Source of the DNA: an uncultured Pseudorhodobacter sp.
GTDB lineage: Bacteria; Pseudomonadota; Alphaproteobacteria; Rhodobacterales; Rhodobacteraceae
DNA length: 6,179 nt
Direction of reading: 5' to 3'
Assembly: GCA_945957495.1 (NCBI GenBank)
Contig: CAMFLG010000205.1
Span: forward strand, 1-6,179
Part shown: piece after piece, positions 1-5,947 of the stretch
Layout of the letters: every line of letters begins with the position of its first letter
How positions within the stretch are numbered: the stretch's first letter is position 1
Made by a program: the position numbers and the translations under genes
The notes under the pieces: model-generated
Databases searched by the model: none
Told to the model about the DNA's origin: nothing
What the model saw: the letters and a program-made list of their open reading frames with translations, nothing else

Positions 1-188
1 CCATCGGTTCGGTCGTGGCCTCGGATGCGTTCTTCCCCTTCGCCGATGGCCTGCTGGCCGCTGCCGAAGCCGGGGCGACCGCCATCATCCAACCCGGCGG
101 TTCGATGCGCGATGACGAGGTGATTGCCGCCGCCGATGCGGCGGGCCTTGCCATGGTGTTCACCAACCAACGCCATTTCCGGCACTAA
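1..188 (+). CDS. purH: Bifunctional AICAR formyltransferase/IMP cyclohydrolase PurH, C-terminal end (5' partial)
   Basis: Only the last 61 residues are present, read from position 3 to a TAA at 186-188; the rest lies left of the window. PurH carries out the last two steps of IMP synthesis in the cytoplasm: formyl transfer to AICAR, then ring closure. The visible part is the end of the formyltransferase domain. It holds the family signatures SDAFFPF (visible residues 7-13), IIQPGGSMRDDEVI (28-41) and a terminal MVFTxxRHFRH, which closely match the usual C-terminus of bacterial PurH and show that the gene ends normally. The catalytic Lys/His of the transferase and the whole cyclohydrolase domain are outside the window. 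The stop is one base before the lspA start, so the two genes are probably co-transcribed. Identity is secure from the motifs; only the fragment can be judged. Confidence 0.95.
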   Translation, partial: IGSVVASDAFFPFADGLLAAAEAGATAIIQPGGSMRDDEVIAAADAAGLAMVFTNQRHFRH

Positions 189-189
189 G

Positions 190-687
190 ATGCGGGTGCT
201 GTTCCTGACCGCCGCCGTCGTCTTTGCGCTGGATCAGGCGACGAAATGGGGCGTGGTTCAGGGGCTGAACCTGTATGAACTGGGCGAAATCGACGTGGTT
301 CCGCCCCTGCTCAACTTTCGCATGGCGTGGAATCAGGGCATCAACTTTGGCCTGTTTTCCAACCAGACCGACCTTATGCGCTGGGTGCTGATCGCCGTGG
401 CACTGGGCATATCGGCTTGGGTGCTATGGTGGCTGCACCGTGAAAAGGCGGGCATCCTGTCGATGATCGCCGGGGGCCTCTTGATCGGCGGGGCGATGGG
501 CAATGTGATCGACCGGCTGATTTACGGCGCCGTGGCCGATTTCATCACGATGAGTTGCTGCGGCATCGAAAACCCCTATTCCTTTAACATCGCGGATGTG
601 GCGATTTTTGTTGGCGCGCTGGGCTTGGTGCTGTTTACCGGCAAGAAGAAAAGCAACCCACAGCCCAAGCCCCGAAAGACCCCGTGA
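190..687 (+). CDS. lspA: Lipoprotein signal peptidase (signal peptidase II)
   Basis: A 165-residue inner-membrane aspartyl protease that removes signal peptides from diacylglyceryl-modified prolipoproteins. About four membrane segments are visible (roughly 2-22, 65-83, 88-107, 132-150). Family motifs: LDQATK with D15 and K19; WNQGINFGLF (47-56) in place of the more common NxGAAF; GNVIDR (N105, D108, R109); VADFI with D117; FNIAD with N133 and D136. D117 and D136, 19 residues apart, align with the catalytic dyad known from Pseudomonas LspA (D124/D143). Two adjacent cysteines (123-124) lie between the catalytic aspartates. The C-terminus is a basic, proline-rich tail (GKKKSNPQPKPRKTP), probably cytoplasmic. 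The start at 190 was chosen because MRVLFL leads straight into the first membrane segment; an in-frame ATG at 124 would add 22 unrelated residues and overlap purH. There is no convincing Shine-Dalgarno, and the TAAgATG junction suggests coupling to purH translation. Confidence 0.96.
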   Translation: MRVLFLTAAVVFALDQATKWGVVQGLNLYELGEIDVVPPLLNFRMAWNQGINFGLFSNQTDLMRWVLIAVALGISAWVLWWLHREKAGILSMIAGGLLIGGAMGNVIDRLIYGAVADFITMSCCGIENPYSFNIADVAIFVGALGLVLFTGKKKSNPQPKPRKTP

Positions 688-712
688 CGCGACCGGGATG
701 ATAGGCTAAGAC
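684..712 (+). promoter_or_regulatory. Weak candidate sigma-70-type promoter upstream of the DUF3035/BamF lipoprotein gene
   Basis: GTGACG at 684-689 (four of six matches to TTGACA) is followed by a 17-base spacer and TAAGAC at 707-712 (three of six matches to TATAAT). It sits across the end of lspA and within the 54-base gap before the next gene. It is a weak match of a kind expected by chance in GC-rich DNA; read-through from lspA could equally serve the gene. Confidence 0.2.
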
Positions 713-729
713 GGCGGTGCAAGAGTGTT

Positions 730-734
730 GGAGG
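730..734 (+). promoter_or_regulatory. Ribosome binding site of the BamF-type lipoprotein gene
   Basis: GGAGG lies seven bases before the ATG at 742, an ideal Shine-Dalgarno and spacing. It fixes the start that gives a lipoprotein signal peptide. Confidence 0.8.
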
Positions 735-741
735 CGTCAGG

Positions 742-1287
742 ATGCGGTCAGCTAGGGTAGTTCTCGCGGTGGTGACTGCGAGTCTGCTGGTGCTTGCGGC
801 CTGCAGTTCCAAAACACCGCCGAACCTGATGAACATTCGTTCGGAAACCGATGGTCCGGATGAATTTGCGATTCTGCCGCCCAAGCCTTTGGCCATGCCC
901 GAAAGCCTGACCGCGCTGCCAGAGCCGACCCCGGGCGGTGAAAACCGCACCGATCAGCACCCGATGGATGACGCGCTTGTTGCCCTTGGTGGCAAACCGA
1001 ACACCACCGGCAAGGTCGCGGCGGCGGATGTCAGCCTTTACAACTATGCCAACCGTGAAGGCATCACCCCCGGCATCCGCCAGACGCTCGCGACCGAGGA
1101 TTATGATTTCCGCCGCGCCCACAATGGCCGCGTGCTGGAACGCATGGTCGGCCAGAACGTCTATTTCAAAGCCTACCGCGATTACGCGCTGGACCAGTAC
1201 GCAGAGCTGCTGAAATGGCGCGCACGCGGCGTGCAAACCCCCGCGGCCCCGCCGCCCGGGGCGATTTCCGCCAACGCGATCAAATAG
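742..1287 (+). CDS. bamF: DUF3035-family outer-membrane lipoprotein, probable BAM complex subunit BamF
   Basis: A 181-residue predicted lipoprotein. The N-terminus is a textbook type II signal peptide: a short basic start (MRSAR), a hydrophobic core and the lipobox LAAC with the lipidated cysteine at 21. The next residues are SSK, with no Asp at +2, so sorting to the outer membrane is expected. The mature N-terminal part contains PDEFAILPPKPLAMPESL (39-56), which fits the short signature shared by alphaproteobacterial DUF3035 proteins and the N-terminus of BamC. DUF3035 members have been linked to the Caulobacter beta-barrel assembly machine as BamF; that name is carried over from the family, not shown here. 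The rest is hydrophilic with a helical, Tyr/Arg-rich stretch (about 110-165) and a Pro/Ala-rich tail. It lies 54 bases after lspA, whose product should process it. A role in outer-membrane protein assembly is inference; a plain structural lipoprotein is the alternative. Confidence 0.8.
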   Translation: MRSARVVLAVVTASLLVLAACSSKTPPNLMNIRSETDGPDEFAILPPKPLAMPESLTALPEPTPGGENRTDQHPMDDALVALGGKPNTTGKVAAADVSLYNYANREGITPGIRQTLATEDYDFRRAHNGRVLERMVGQNVYFKAYRDYALDQYAELLKWRARGVQTPAAPPPGAISANAIK

Positions 1288-1397
1288 CTGCCCGCGCCCA
1301 CGGCATTTGCACGCCCGTTCACATCCGCGTAGGGGCGGCTTCTCATTGCGCCCGCCGCCGCGTAGCGTGTGCCCAATTCAACCTGTCGGAGAACCAG
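1288..1397 (+). promoter_or_regulatory. Intergenic region before the M16 pair, possible weak promoter
   Basis: This 110-base gap is the largest in the window and the likeliest place for a promoter for the M16 genes. The best pair I see is TTCTCA (1340-1345, four of six matches) and TAGCGT (1363-1368, three of six matches) with a 17-base spacer. TTGCAC at 1307-1312 is a better -35 box but has only TAGGGG at the right distance. No strong terminator for the preceding gene is visible, so read-through is possible. Treat the promoter as tentative. Confidence 0.25.
1388..1391 (+). promoter_or_regulatory. Ribosome binding site of the first M16 gene
   Basis: GGAG lies six bases before the ATG at 1398. 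It decides the start: the open frame extends back to 1215 inside the previous gene, but only the start at 1398 has both this site and a signal peptide directly after it. Confidence 0.7.
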
Positions 1398-2732
1398 ATG
1401 CTGCGCAAATATGGCCGGGCCCTGTTGCTGACCTTTGCCTTCGCAACCGCTGCAAAGGCCGATCAGGTCAGCAGCTTTACCCTTGATAACGGCATGCAGG
1501 TGGTGGTGATCGAAGATCACCGCGCCCCGGTTGTCACCCATATGGTCTGGTACAAGATCGGCAGCGCCGACGAGGCCCCCGGCCATTCCGGCATCGCGCA
1601 TTTCTTTGAACATCTGATGTTCAAAGGCACCGAAAAGGTGCCCTCGGGCCAATTGTCCGCCATCGTGGCCGCGCAAGGCGGCAGCGACAACGCCTTTACC
1701 ACCATGGATTACACCGCCTATTTCCAACGTGTCGCCGCCGACCGGCTGGATCTGATGATGCAGATGGAGGCCGACCGCATGGTCAACCTCAAGATCAGCG
1801 AAGACGAATTCCTGACCGAACGCGATGTCATCCTGCAGGAACGCGGGCAGCGCACCGATGGCGATCCGGGATCGTTGCTGAACGAACAGATGTCCGCGGC
1901 GCAATACCTGAACCAGCCCTACGGCATTCCGGTGATCGGCTGGCGGCACGAGATCGCCGCCCTGACCCATGACGAGGCGATGGCGTTCTACCATGCCAAC
2001 TATGCCCCGAATAACGCCATTCTGGTGGTCGCGGGCGATGTGAACCCCGATGACGTTCTGGCGTTGGCCAAGAAAAACTACGGCCCGCTGCCGCCTTCTG
2101 ATCAGATCAAGCCGCGCCTGCGCCCGCAAGAGCCGCCGCAACTGGCCGAACGCCGCCTTGTGATGGCGGATGAACGGGTGGCGCAACCCTATGTCGTGCG
2201 CAGCTACCTCGCCCCCGAACGCAATCCGGGTGATCAGAAACAGGCCGCAGCCCTCAAGGTTCTGGCCGAACTTCTGGGCGGCAGTGGCACCACCTCGGTG
2301 CTGACCCGCGCCCTGCAGTTTGACAGCCAGATCGCCGTCTATTCCTCGGCCTATTACGATGGCGTCTCGGTCGATCCGGAAACCTTCGGTCTTGTGGTCG
2401 TGCCAGCCGAAGGCGTCACCCTTGCCGACGCCGAGACTGCGATGGATAAGGTCATCGCGAAATTCATGACCGACGGCGTCAACCCCGACGATCTGACCCG
2501 CATCAAAACCCAGATACGCGCATCGCAGATTTATGCCGATGACGATTCGGGCGCGCTTGCCAACGAATACGGTGCTGCACTGGCCGTGGGGCTTTCGGTG
2601 CAGGACGTGCAGGATTGGCCCGCCATCCTGCAATCGGTGACGGCCGATGATGTGATGGCCGCCGCCAAACTGGTGCTGAACAAGAACAACGCCGTAACCG
2701 GCTGGCTGACGACCGAGGAGTCCGCTCAATGA
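1398..2732 (+). CDS. Periplasmic M16 family zinc metallopeptidase, catalytic (HxxEH) subunit
   Basis: A 444-residue M16B-type (processing-peptidase-like) peptidase with two M16 half-domains. A Sec signal peptide is visible (MLRKYGRALLLTFAFATAAKA, likely cut after residue 21 before DQ), so it acts in the periplasm. The N-terminal domain begins FTLDNGMQVVVIEDHRAP and carries the inverted zinc motif HFFEH (H68, E71 catalytic base, H72). The third zinc ligand is E148 in ERDVILQE, 76 residues after H72, the spacing known for mitochondrial processing peptidase; E141 is also a conserved position. The C-terminal domain has LLGGSGTTSVLTRAL (292-306), but where active M16 proteins have an Arg and Tyr (R-x-x-x-Y) this protein has S310 and V314, so it should need a partner. 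The next gene overlaps by four bases and encodes the complementary subunit. The natural substrate is unknown; peptide or misfolded-protein degradation is the usual suggestion. The extension back to 1215 is not used. Confidence 0.93.
   Translation: MLRKYGRALLLTFAFATAAKADQVSSFTLDNGMQVVVIEDHRAPVVTHMVWYKIGSADEAPGHSGIAHFFEHLMFKGTEKVPSGQLSAIVAAQGGSDNAFTTMDYTAYFQRVAADRLDLMMQMEADRMVNLKISEDEFLTERDVILQERGQRTDGDPGSLLNEQMSAAQYLNQPYGIPVIGWRHEIAALTHDEAMAFYHANYAPNNAILVVAGDVNPDDVLALAKKNYGPLPPSDQIKPRLRPQEPPQLAERRLVMADERVAQPYVVRSYLAPERNPGDQKQAAALKVLAELLGGSGTTSVLTRALQFDSQIAVYSSAYYDGVSVDPETFGLVVVPAEGVTLADAETAMDKVIAKFMTDGVNPDDLTRIKTQIRASQIYADDDSGALANEYGAALAVGLSVQDVQDWPAILQSVTADDVMAAAKLVLNKNNAVTGWLTTEESAQ
2715..2720 (+). 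promoter_or_regulatory. Ribosome binding site of the second M16 gene, inside the first
   Basis: GAGGAG lies eight bases before the ATG at 2729, within the last codons of the first M16 gene. Two ATG codons follow in tandem (2729 and 2732); the spacing favours the first. Together with the ATGA overlap it suggests efficient coupled synthesis of both subunits. Confidence 0.75.
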
Positions 2733-4051
2733 TGATCCGCATCGCCGCTTTGCTTCTGGCGCTGGCCACCCCGGTGCTTACGACCCCGGCGCTGGCCGAA
2801 GTCAACATTCAGGAAGTCACCTCGCCCGGCGGCATCAAGGCCTGGCTGGTTGAAGAACATGGCATCCCCTTCACCGCATTGGAAATCCGCTTTGCGGGCG
2901 GCACCTCGCTGGACGCGCCGGGCAAACGCGGCGCCACCAACCTGATGACCGCACTGATCGAGGAAGGCGCGGGCGATCTGGACAGTCAGGGCTTTGCCGC
3001 CGCGCGCGATGGCCTCGCCGCCAAGTTCAGCTTTTCCTCGGATGTCGATGGCGTCTCGGTTTCGGCCAAGTTCCTGACGGAAAACCGCGATCAGGCGGTG
3101 GACCTCTTGCATTTGGCGCTGACCCAGCCGCGCTTTGACCCCGATGCGGTGGAACGGGTGCGCGAACAGGTGCTGTCCAACCTGCGCAGCAACGAAAAAG
3201 ACCCCGGCAACATCGCCTTCAAACTCGAATCCGCCCGCAGCTTTGGCGACCACCCCTATGGCAGCGACGGCGACGGCACGATTGACAGCGTCACCGCCCT
3301 GACCCGTGACGATATCGTTGCCGCCTACAAGGGTGCCTTGGCGAAAGACCGCATCACCATCGGCGCCGCAGGGGATATCACGCCCGCGCAACTGGGGGCG
3401 ATTCTGGACAAGCTGTTCGTCGGCCTGCCCGACACCGGTGCTGCACTTCCCGGCCGGGCAGAGTTGAACGTCAAGGGCGGCGTCATGGTGGAACCCTTCC
3501 CCGGTCCGCAATCGGTGGTGATCTTTGGTCAGGGCGGCATGCGCTATGACAACCCCGATTATTTCGCCGCCTCGATCCTGAATGAGGCGCTGGGCGGCAG
3601 CAAGTTCGACTCGCGCCTGATGACCGAAGTGCGCGTCAACCGCGGCCTGACCTATGGCATCGGCACCAGCCTTTCCAGCTATGACCACGCCGAAACCATG
3701 CTGGGCCAGTTCGAGGCCAGCAACGAAAACGTTGCGCAGGCGATTGACGTGATCAAGGCCGAATGGGCCAAGATCGCCGCCGATGGCCTGACCGAACAGG
3801 AACTGGCCGATGCGAAAACCTACATGACCGGCGCCTATCCGCTGCGTTTTGACGGCAATGAAACCATCGCCGCGATCCTTGTCGGCATGCAAGACATGGG
3901 CCTGCCCACCGATTACGCGAAAACCCGCAACGCAAGGGTCGAGGCGGTGACGATGGCCGATGTCAAACGCGTGGCCGCAGAGTTGTACAAGCCCGATGAC
4001 CTGCACTTCATCATCGTAGGCAGCCCGACCGGGGTGACGCCCACCGAATAG
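2729..4051 (+). CDS. Periplasmic M16 family protein, zinc-site-less partner subunit with R/Y pair
   Basis: A 440-residue M16 family protein with a Sec signal peptide (core about 5-20, cleavage probably after PALA at residue 23, before EVNI). It has the two-domain M16 layout, but the zinc motif is gone: where the first subunit has HFFEH this one reads N71-L-M-T74-A75, and the region of the third ligand reads LSN (149-151), without Glu. It cannot bind zinc in the usual way. In contrast its C-terminal domain is well conserved, with LGGSKFDSRLMTEVR (288-302) and NRGLTYGI containing R305 and Y309, the R/Y pair that contacts substrate in M16 enzymes. This is the pattern of a non-catalytic subunit that completes the active site of its partner, as described for the two-gene M16B enzyme of Sphingomonas sp. 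A1. Its start overlaps the stop of the catalytic subunit gene (ATGA), so the two should be made in equal amounts. Pairing is inferred from context and motifs. Confidence 0.92.
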   Translation: MMIRIAALLLALATPVLTTPALAEVNIQEVTSPGGIKAWLVEEHGIPFTALEIRFAGGTSLDAPGKRGATNLMTALIEEGAGDLDSQGFAAARDGLAAKFSFSSDVDGVSVSAKFLTENRDQAVDLLHLALTQPRFDPDAVERVREQVLSNLRSNEKDPGNIAFKLESARSFGDHPYGSDGDGTIDSVTALTRDDIVAAYKGALAKDRITIGAAGDITPAQLGAILDKLFVGLPDTGAALPGRAELNVKGGVMVEPFPGPQSVVIFGQGGMRYDNPDYFAASILNEALGGSKFDSRLMTEVRVNRGLTYGIGTSLSSYDHAETMLGQFEASNENVAQAIDVIKAEWAKIAADGLTEQELADAKTYMTGAYPLRFDGNETIAAILVGMQDMGLPTDYAKTRNARVEAVTMADVKRVAAELYKPDDLHFIIVGSPTGVTPTE

Positions 4052-4114
4052 ACCCGGTCGGTTTGCAGCCCGAATCTGTAGAACAAAGCGGCAAGGGGTG
4101 CTAGAACTGGTGGC
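4052..4114 (+). promoter_or_regulatory. Leader region of mutL with a repeated TAGAAC
   Basis: This 63-base gap holds TAGAAC twice, at 4079-4084 and 4102-4107, 23 bases apart. The second copy resembles a -10 box (four of six matches) and sits seven bases before the mutL ATG; no good -35 box is seen at 16-18 bases upstream. There is no Shine-Dalgarno at normal distance: the only purine-rich run, AAGGGG at 4093-4098, ends 16 bases before the ATG. No U-rich hairpin terminator for the M16 genes is seen. Confidence 0.25.
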
Positions 4115-5947
4115 ATGACCGCTCTTGCCCCCAACATATCCACAGCCGCGCGCCCGGTGATCCGGGCGTTGGACGAATCCGCGATCAACCGCATCGCGGC
4201 GGGCGAGGTGGTGGAACGTCCGGCCTCTGCCGTCAAGGAACTGGTGGAAAACGCGCTGGACGCAGGCGCGCGCCGCATTGCGGTGGATTATTCCGGCGGC
4301 GGCAAGGTGCTGATCCGCGTCACCGATGACGGCTGCGGCATGACGCCCGAGGATTTGCCCCTGGCCGTCGCCCGCCATGCCACCTCGAAAATCGACGGAT
4401 CAGACCTGCTCAACATCCGCTCCTTCGGCTTTCGGGGCGAGGCGCTGGCCAGCCTTGGTGCGGTGGGCCGCCTGACCCTGACCTCGCGGGCCGAAGGGCA
4501 TGACGGTGCGCAACTGGCCGTCAACGGCGGGCGGATGGGCGAAACCCGCCCTGCCGCCGCCGCCCGTGGCACCGTGATCGAACTGCGCGACCTGTTCTAC
4601 GCGACGCCCGCCCGCCTGAAATTCCTGCGCACCGACCGGGCCGAAGCGCAGGCGATTGCCGAGGTGGTGCGCCGCCTTGCCATGGCCGAACCGCAGGTGG
4701 GCTTCACCCTGACGGAAATCACCGAAGGCGCAGCACCCCGCACGATCTTCCGCGCCGATCCCCTGTCGGGCGATTTTTTCGAAGCGCTGCATGGCCGCCT
4801 GTCCAGCGTGCTGGGCCGCGATTTCATCGACAACGCGCTGAAAATCGACATCGCCCGCGACGGGTTGCGCCTGACCGGATATGCCGCCTTGCCGACCTAT
4901 TCGCGCGGCTCATCGGTGCAGCAGTTCGTTTTCGTCAATGGCCGCCCGGTGCTGGACCGGATGCTTCTTGGCGCCTTGCGCGTGGCCTATTTCGATTTCC
5001 TCAGCCGCGATCGTCACCCGGCGGCGGTGCTGAACCTGATCTGCGATCCCGAACGGGTGGACGTGAACGTTCACCCCGCGAAATCCGAGGTGCGCTTTCG
5101 TGAACCCGAAGCCGCGCGCAGCCTGATCATCACCGGCCTGCGCACAGCACTTTCCGGCGCGGGCCATCGCGCCAGCACCACCGTCGCCGATGCCACCCTT
5201 GCCGCGATGCGCCCCGAACCCGGCTTTGCCCGCGTCTACCAGATGGATCGCCCCAGCCAACCCAGCCTTGCGCGCAGCTTCACCTGGCAGGCCCCCGAAC
5301 CACAACCGATGGGCTTTGCTGAGGCACCCTCCGCCCGCTTTGAACCCGTGCAGCAGGACACAACCGACCGCCCGCTGGGTGCCGCCCGCGCGCAGGTGCA
5401 TGAAAACTACATCATCGCGCAAACCGCCACCGGCATGGTGATCGTTGATCAGCACGCGGCCCACGAACGCCTTGTCTATGAACGCCTGAAACGTCAGATG
5501 GCCGAAACCGGCATCACGGCGCAGGCGCTGCTGATCCCCGAAATCGTTGAACTTTCCGCCTCTGACGCCAGCCGCCTTCTGGATGTGGCCGATGATCTGG
5601 CGGCCCTTGGCCTGACCATCGAACCCTTCGGCGGCACCGCCATCGCCGTGCGCGAAACCCCCGCCATCCTTGGCACCGTCTCTGCCGCTGCCCTCTTGCA
5701 CGATGTACTGGATGAGTTGGCCGATCTGGGCCAGACCCAATCGCTGCAAACTAAGATGGAGGCGATCCTGTCGCGTATGGCCTGCCACGGCTCGATCCGC
5801 TCCGGCCGCCAGATGCGGGCCGAAGAGATGAACGCCCTGCTGCGCGAGATGGAAACTACCCCGCATTCCGGCCAGTGCAACCATGGCCGCCCGACCTATG
5901 TGGAACTGAAGCTGAGCGATATCGAAAGGCTGTTCGGGCGCAAATGA
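4115..5947 (+). CDS. mutL: DNA mismatch repair protein MutL, endonuclease-type
   Basis: A 610-residue MutL that links mismatch recognition by MutS to strand removal. The N-terminal GHKL ATPase is complete: NRIAAGEVVERPASAVKEL with the catalytic base E42 and Mg ligand N46 (E. coli E29/N33), DDGCGM (71-76), GFRGEAL (105-111), and HPAK with K323 (E. coli K307). A Pro/Ala-rich linker follows at about 345-425. The C-terminal dimerisation domain carries DQHAAHERLVYE (445-456), which fits the DQHA(x)2E(x)4E metal site of MutL proteins that nick DNA, plus ACHGSIRSG (556-564) and CNHGRPT (588-594). QALLIP (470-475) fits the QxxLxP sliding-clamp binding motif. The enzyme should thus nick the new strand itself, as in bacteria without MutH. 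The ATG at 4115 has no good Shine-Dalgarno; the 20 or so residues before the conserved core vary between species, so a slightly later start is possible. The stop overlaps the next start by ATGA. Confidence 0.97.
   Translation: MTALAPNISTAARPVIRALDESAINRIAAGEVVERPASAVKELVENALDAGARRIAVDYSGGGKVLIRVTDDGCGMTPEDLPLAVARHATSKIDGSDLLNIRSFGFRGEALASLGAVGRLTLTSRAEGHDGAQLAVNGGRMGETRPAAAARGTVIELRDLFYATPARLKFLRTDRAEAQAIAEVVRRLAMAEPQVGFTLTEITEGAAPRTIFRADPLSGDFFEALHGRLSSVLGRDFIDNALKIDIARDGLRLTGYAALPTYSRGSSVQQFVFVNGRPVLDRMLLGALRVAYFDFLSRDRHPAAVLNLICDPERVDVNVHPAKSEVRFREPEAARSLIITGLRTALSGAGHRASTTVADATLAAMRPEPGFARVYQMDRPSQPSLARSFTWQAPEPQPMGFAEAPSARFEPVQQDTTDRPLGAARAQVHENYIIAQTATGMVIVDQHAAHERLVYERLKRQMAETGITAQALLIPEIVELSASDASRLLDVADDLAALGLTIEPFGGTAIAVRETPAILGTVSAAALLHDVLDELADLGQTQSLQTKMEAILSRMACHGSIRSGRQMRAEEMNALLREMETTPHSGQCNHGRPTYVELKLSDIERLFGRK

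Noticed and set aside
124..189. Upstream in-frame ATG extending LspA by 22 residues
   Set aside because: The added residues overlap purH, are not membrane-like, and would displace the usual short N-terminus of LspA.
1333..1353. Possible hairpin GGGCG/CGCCC after the lipoprotein gene as a terminator
   Set aside because: Only five pairs with an 11-base loop and no following T run; expected by chance at this GC content.
1215..1397. Upstream extension of the first M16 frame into the preceding lipoprotein gene
   Set aside because: It would bury the signal peptide behind 61 Arg/Ala-rich residues and ignore the GGAG at 1388-1391.
4081..4107. GAAC repeat before mutL as an alphaproteobacterial LexA (SOS) box
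   Set aside because: The LexA site in this group has two GTTC (or GAAC) units separated by seven bases; here the gap is 19 bases.
1182..4378. Two very long open frames on the minus strand (515 and 550 codons) opposite the M16 genes
   Set aside because: They mirror the codon bias of the GC-rich + strand genes, give His/Gly/Arg-rich sequences with no recognisable domain, and lie opposite genes with clear conserved motifs.
5190..5441. 83-codon + strand open frame inside mutL
   Set aside because: It lies in another frame over the Pro/Ala-rich MutL linker, has a proline/arginine-rich composition typical of a frame shadow, and has no ribosome site that I can see.
4910..5884. 324-codon minus-strand open frame opposite the 3' part of mutL
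   Set aside because: Low-complexity His/Gly/Ala-rich translation with no motif, fully antisense to the conserved MutL C-terminal domain; a frame shadow.
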